From: Haloglomus litoreum
GTDB taxonomy: Archaea; Halobacteriota; Halobacteria; Halobacteriales; Haloarculaceae
Assembly: GCF_029338515.1 (NCBI RefSeq)
Contig: NZ_CP119988.1
Span: 3,348,001 to 3,412,000, forward strand
Direction of reading: 5' to 3'
DNA length: 64,000 bases
Made by a program: the position numbers and the translations under genes. Below, piece after piece: positions 61,684 to 64,000 of this stretch (position 1 is its first letter; each line of letters begins with the position of its first letter). The notes beneath the pieces are model-generated. The model saw only the letters and a list, made by a program, of their open reading frames with translations. It had not been told where the DNA came from and searched no databases.

Positions 61684-61996
61684 ACTCGGAGTACGGTCGG
61701 AACGAGCCCAATTTCTCGTTTCTGGCACTGTTTAATCCCCCAATCTTTGATGATTCTTCTTGCTGAATATAGAGGATGAGTCGGGCAGAGGGTCCCGTGA
61801 GACGGGAACCGATAGGTCGAGGGGACGCGCCCCGGGTGCCGGTGGTTCCGGTTCGGACCACGGATCCGTCCAACGGACCCGCCGCGAGCGCCTCTACAAC
61901 GACTGGAATAGACGAATACATCCACAGTCCGAACGCGATCGAACTGCACGATATATTCGCCAACAAAGCGTTCGTATATTGGAATCGTTATCCGCG
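61684..61996. other. Gene-free region between gpmI and MFS gene
   Basis: No supported gene in 313 bp. It has T-rich DNA after gpmI (TTTCTCGTTTCTGG and TTTGATGATTCTTCTTGC, about 61712-61763), consistent with archaeal transcription ending, and a less GC-rich patch with GATATATTCG (about 61950-61959). Open frames here differ in composition from genes on both sides. Confidence 0.5.
61712..61763 (+). terminator. T-rich terminator region after gpmI
   Basis: Several T-runs (TTTCTCGTTTC, TTTGATGATTCTTCTTG) follow the gpmI stop within 80 nt and stand out in the GC-rich context. Archaeal polymerases stop at such T-tracts without hairpins. Confidence 0.4.
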
Positions 61997-63271
61997 TCAG
62001 TCACCGGTGCTGGCTGCGGCGGTCGTCTGCTCGACCACTCCACGTCCGTCGAGGTGGAGTCGCGTGATGAACACCAGCCCGACCAGGCAGGGACCGGCCA
62101 CGACGAGCGTCGACACCTCCAGCCCGTAGACCGCCAGCGCCTCTGCCCCAGCGATGCTGCCCATGACCGATCCGAGCTGTCCCAGCGACAGCATGATTCC
62201 CGACATCGTCCCGACGTGGTTCGGGTCGATGTCCGCGAGCTCGCCCGGGAGGATGTAGAACATCGCCGCGAGGCCGCCGGCGAAGAACCCCGAGACGAGT
62301 AACCCGACGACGAACATCGGCAACGCCACCGCGAACCCCATGACCACGATTCCAGTGGTAATCCCGAGGATGCCCAGAATCAGCCCCAGGCGGCGTGTGT
62401 AGCGGTCCGAGAGCGGTGGGAGCCCGAGCGCACCGACCGTCGCCGCCAGCGGTGACATCCCCAGCATGTACTCCGGCACGGCGAAGGCGTGTGCGTCCGC
62501 GTACTCGGGGAGCACGGCGAGCGACCCCAGCACGGACCAGTAGGCGAGTGCGATGAGCGCGACGGCCCACGGGGTCGACGGTGACCGGAGCACCGCCGGG
62601 AACGACTCCCGGAACGGGATGCGCTCGCCCGAGGTGAACGGCACCCCGGTCTCAACGTCGGTCGGTCGCTCCTCCTCACGTGGCGACCGGACGAGGACCA
62701 ACCACACGACACCCACCGCGGCGGTGAGGCCGCCGTAGAGGAGGAACACGCTCTTCCAGCTCCCGACCGCTCCCAGTACGACGCCGCCCGACAGCCCGAG
62801 CGCGACCGCGATGCCGAGCGTGTTACCGGACATGAGCACGCCCTGTGCGAGGCCGAGTTGCCCGGAAGGGAACCACTCCGTGACGACCTTGATGAGGTTC
62901 GGGTTGACCACGCCCATCCCGAGGGTCGCCAGGATGCTGACCGCGACCTGTCCGGGGACCGTCGGAACCGCAAAGCGGATGCCCGTGGCGAGGCCGGCCA
63001 GCAGCGCGCCGAAGCCCACCACGTACCGGACGGGGTACTTGTCGCCGAGGGCACCTCCCGGCAACTGCGTGAACACGAGCCCGAAGGCGATGGCCGCGAG
63101 CACCACGACGACGTTCGGCCAGGGGACCCCGAGGTCGGCCGCCATCGCCTGCTTCAGCGGTGATATCGACTGCCAGATGAGCGAGATGCTGGTCAGGTGG
63201 ACGAGGAACGCGACGACGAGCACGACCCACCGGTAGCGCACGCCGCCCTCCGATTCGGCACTGGGTGACAT
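61997..63271 (-). CDS. MFS transporter
   Basis: A 424-residue major facilitator protein with 12 membrane helices and a central cytoplasmic loop (about 205-228, SPREEERPTDVETG). The family loop between helices 2 and 3 is visible as LPGGALGDKYPVRYVVGFGA (about 70-89), and its equivalent in the second half as LPPLSDRYTRRLGLILGILG. Substrate not inferable; composition fits a nitrate/cyanate- or sugar-acid-like efflux or uptake carrier. It is divergent from the HTH_10 gene. Confidence 0.88.
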   Translation of the reverse strand: MSPSAESEGGVRYRWVVLVVAFLVHLTSISLIWQSISPLKQAMAADLGVPWPNVVVVLAAIAFGLVFTQLPGGALGDKYPVRYVVGFGALLAGLATGIRFAVPTVPGQVAVSILATLGMGVVNPNLIKVVTEWFPSGQLGLAQGVLMSGNTLGIAVALGLSGGVVLGAVGSWKSVFLLYGGLTAAVGVVWLVLVRSPREEERPTDVETGVPFTSGERIPFRESFPAVLRSPSTPWAVALIALAYWSVLGSLAVLPEYADAHAFAVPEYMLGMSPLAATVGALGLPPLSDRYTRRLGLILGILGITTGIVVMGFAVALPMFVVGLLVSGFFAGGLAAMFYILPGELADIDPNHVGTMSGIMLSLGQLGSVMGSIAGAEALAVYGLEVSTLVVAGPCLVGLVFITRLHLDGRGVVEQTTAAASTGD

Positions 63272-63405
63272 ACAGGCATCCTGTCTGAGGGAGAACGGTG
63301 GGTGTGACCCTTTGTATAGGAACCGTGTTCAAGTGGGTCCTCGTTGAAGTAGGTGGGTACTGGTGCTCCCCAAATACTGATTATGCCGACCAGCTACCCA
63401 TTCGT

Positions 63406-64000
63406 ATGCAGTTCGCCACCATCGTCTATCGCCACCCCGATGGCTTCGTGCAGTCTTTGGGGGCGGCCTTCGGCGCGCACGCGGACGTCGAGCCGGTCGC
63501 GATACACGCCGCCCGGTCGCTCGGCGACGGCACTGCGCTCATGCTCTACGAACTGGCAGGCGACGCCGACGCCGTCCGAGAGGTCCTCGCCGAGAACGAG
63601 CAGGCCACGGAGTACCGGGTGACCCAGCTCCAGAACCGCGTCGCCGCCTACATCCACTACACGCCGAACGAGACCGTCAGAAAGCTCCTCGAACCCGTCG
63701 AGGAGTACGGAATCGTGCTCGAGACGCCCATCCCGGTCCACGAGGATGGCACGTTCGAGGTCACGATGGTCGGATTCCAACCGGACCTGAGCGAGGCGTT
63801 CGAGCAGGTCCCAGAGGAGCTCGAGACGAGTATCGAGCGCGTGGGGCAGTACACCCCGAGCAACGCGAACTACTTCGGCCGGCTGAGCGACCGGCAGCGG
63901 GAGGTGCTCCGACTCGCCTACGAGCAGGGATACTACGACGAACCGCGCGGCACGACCCACGAGGAGATCGCGTCGAACCTGGACTGCTCCCCGGCGAACG
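63406..64000 (+). CDS. HTH_10 (bacterio-opsin activator-type) regulator, truncated by window
   Basis: The visible 198 codons show a beta-rich N-terminal sensor part (about 1-150, with FATIVYRHPDGFVQSLGAAF and YIHYTPNETVRKLL), then LSDRQREVLRLAYEQGYYDE and THEEIASNLDCSPAN, the HTH_10 DNA-binding domain of haloarchaeal Bat-like activators. The end lies past position 64000. An AATACTGATTATG element at 63373-63385 lies about 25 nt before the ATG. Divergent from the MFS gene, which it may control. Confidence 0.85.
   Translation, partial: MQFATIVYRHPDGFVQSLGAAFGAHADVEPVAIHAARSLGDGTALMLYELAGDADAVREVLAENEQATEYRVTQLQNRVAAYIHYTPNETVRKLLEPVEEYGIVLETPIPVHEDGTFEVTMVGFQPDLSEAFEQVPEELETSIERVGQYTPSNANYFGRLSDRQREVLRLAYEQGYYDEPRGTTHEEIASNLDCSPAN

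Noticed and set aside
57859-61728. 1289-codon minus-strand frame from the ASST gene to gpmI
   Set aside because: Only its 3' part (57859-59301) is a real gene; the remainder is antisense to Nudix and gpmI.

Overview
The window is a stretch of chromosome from a halophilic archaeon (class Halobacteria). It is very GC-rich with G/C in third codon positions, and its proteins are strongly acidic. Many genes start 25-30 nt after a TATA-like box with almost no 5' UTR, which is the leaderless style of haloarchaea. Haloarchaeal hallmarks are present: an intron-containing elongator tRNA-Met, PGF-CTERM and type IV pilin signals, S19e, NOB1, a HTH_10 regulator and several lineage-restricted small proteins. 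The sequence does not allow a genus call.

Layout. 0-2.7 kb: end of an unidentified gene, a double VOC protein, a cupin with zinc ribbon, a small conserved protein and a ferritin-like protein. 3-13 kb: the branched-chain amino acid locus, leuA (frameshifted near its 5' end), a leader region, ilvB-ilvN-ilvC, a small acidic ORF, leuC-leuD, an antisense receiver/PAS gene, then leuB. 13-20 kb: small haloarchaeal proteins, gene remnants, PhoU, a large B12-dependent ribonucleotide reductase and small membrane or zinc-finger proteins. 20-26 kb: a VTT membrane protein behind a 22-bp inverted repeat, a CNNM/CorC transporter, and a set comprising a membrane protein, an HTH protein and a sulfite-oxidase-like molybdoenzyme. 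26-30 kb: tRNA-Met, a PGF-CTERM exoprotein, a decayed methyltransferase, a nucleoside phosphorylase and a frameshifted membrane protein. 30-35 kb: tryptophanase, ATP-grasp enzyme, GNAT and glycosyltransferase. 35-41 kb: an electron-bifurcation-type set (etfB-etfA-fixC with fused FixX domain), ferredoxin and pilin. 41-64 kb: mostly housekeeping or single genes (DraG-like hydrolase, thioesterase, S66 peptidase, NOB1, two histidine kinases, CPBP protease, Pgi, MscS, S19e, flippase-like protein, SDR, ASST-like protein, Nudix, GpmI, MFS), ending in a truncated HTH_10 regulator.

How the genes work together. IlvB/IlvN and IlvC make the branched-chain keto-acid precursors; LeuA, LeuC/LeuD and LeuB extend one of them to leucine. 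EtfB/EtfA and FixC-X move electrons from flavins to a quinone or ferredoxin pool. Pgi and GpmI serve central carbon flow.

The most interesting material is regulatory. A 31-codon, apparently leaderless ORF ahead of ilvB ends in Leu/Ile/Val codons, several of them A/T-ending and therefore rare here, with its stop codon inside a hairpin and a second perfect hairpin downstream. This looks like a leader-peptide control region, which would be unusual in an archaeon. Start/stop-overlapping mini-ORFs sit directly before leuC, leuD and nrdJ, and the one before leuD is made of tandem hairpins whose last arm pairs with the leuD start codon. Two frameshifted genes and three gene fragments are also present.
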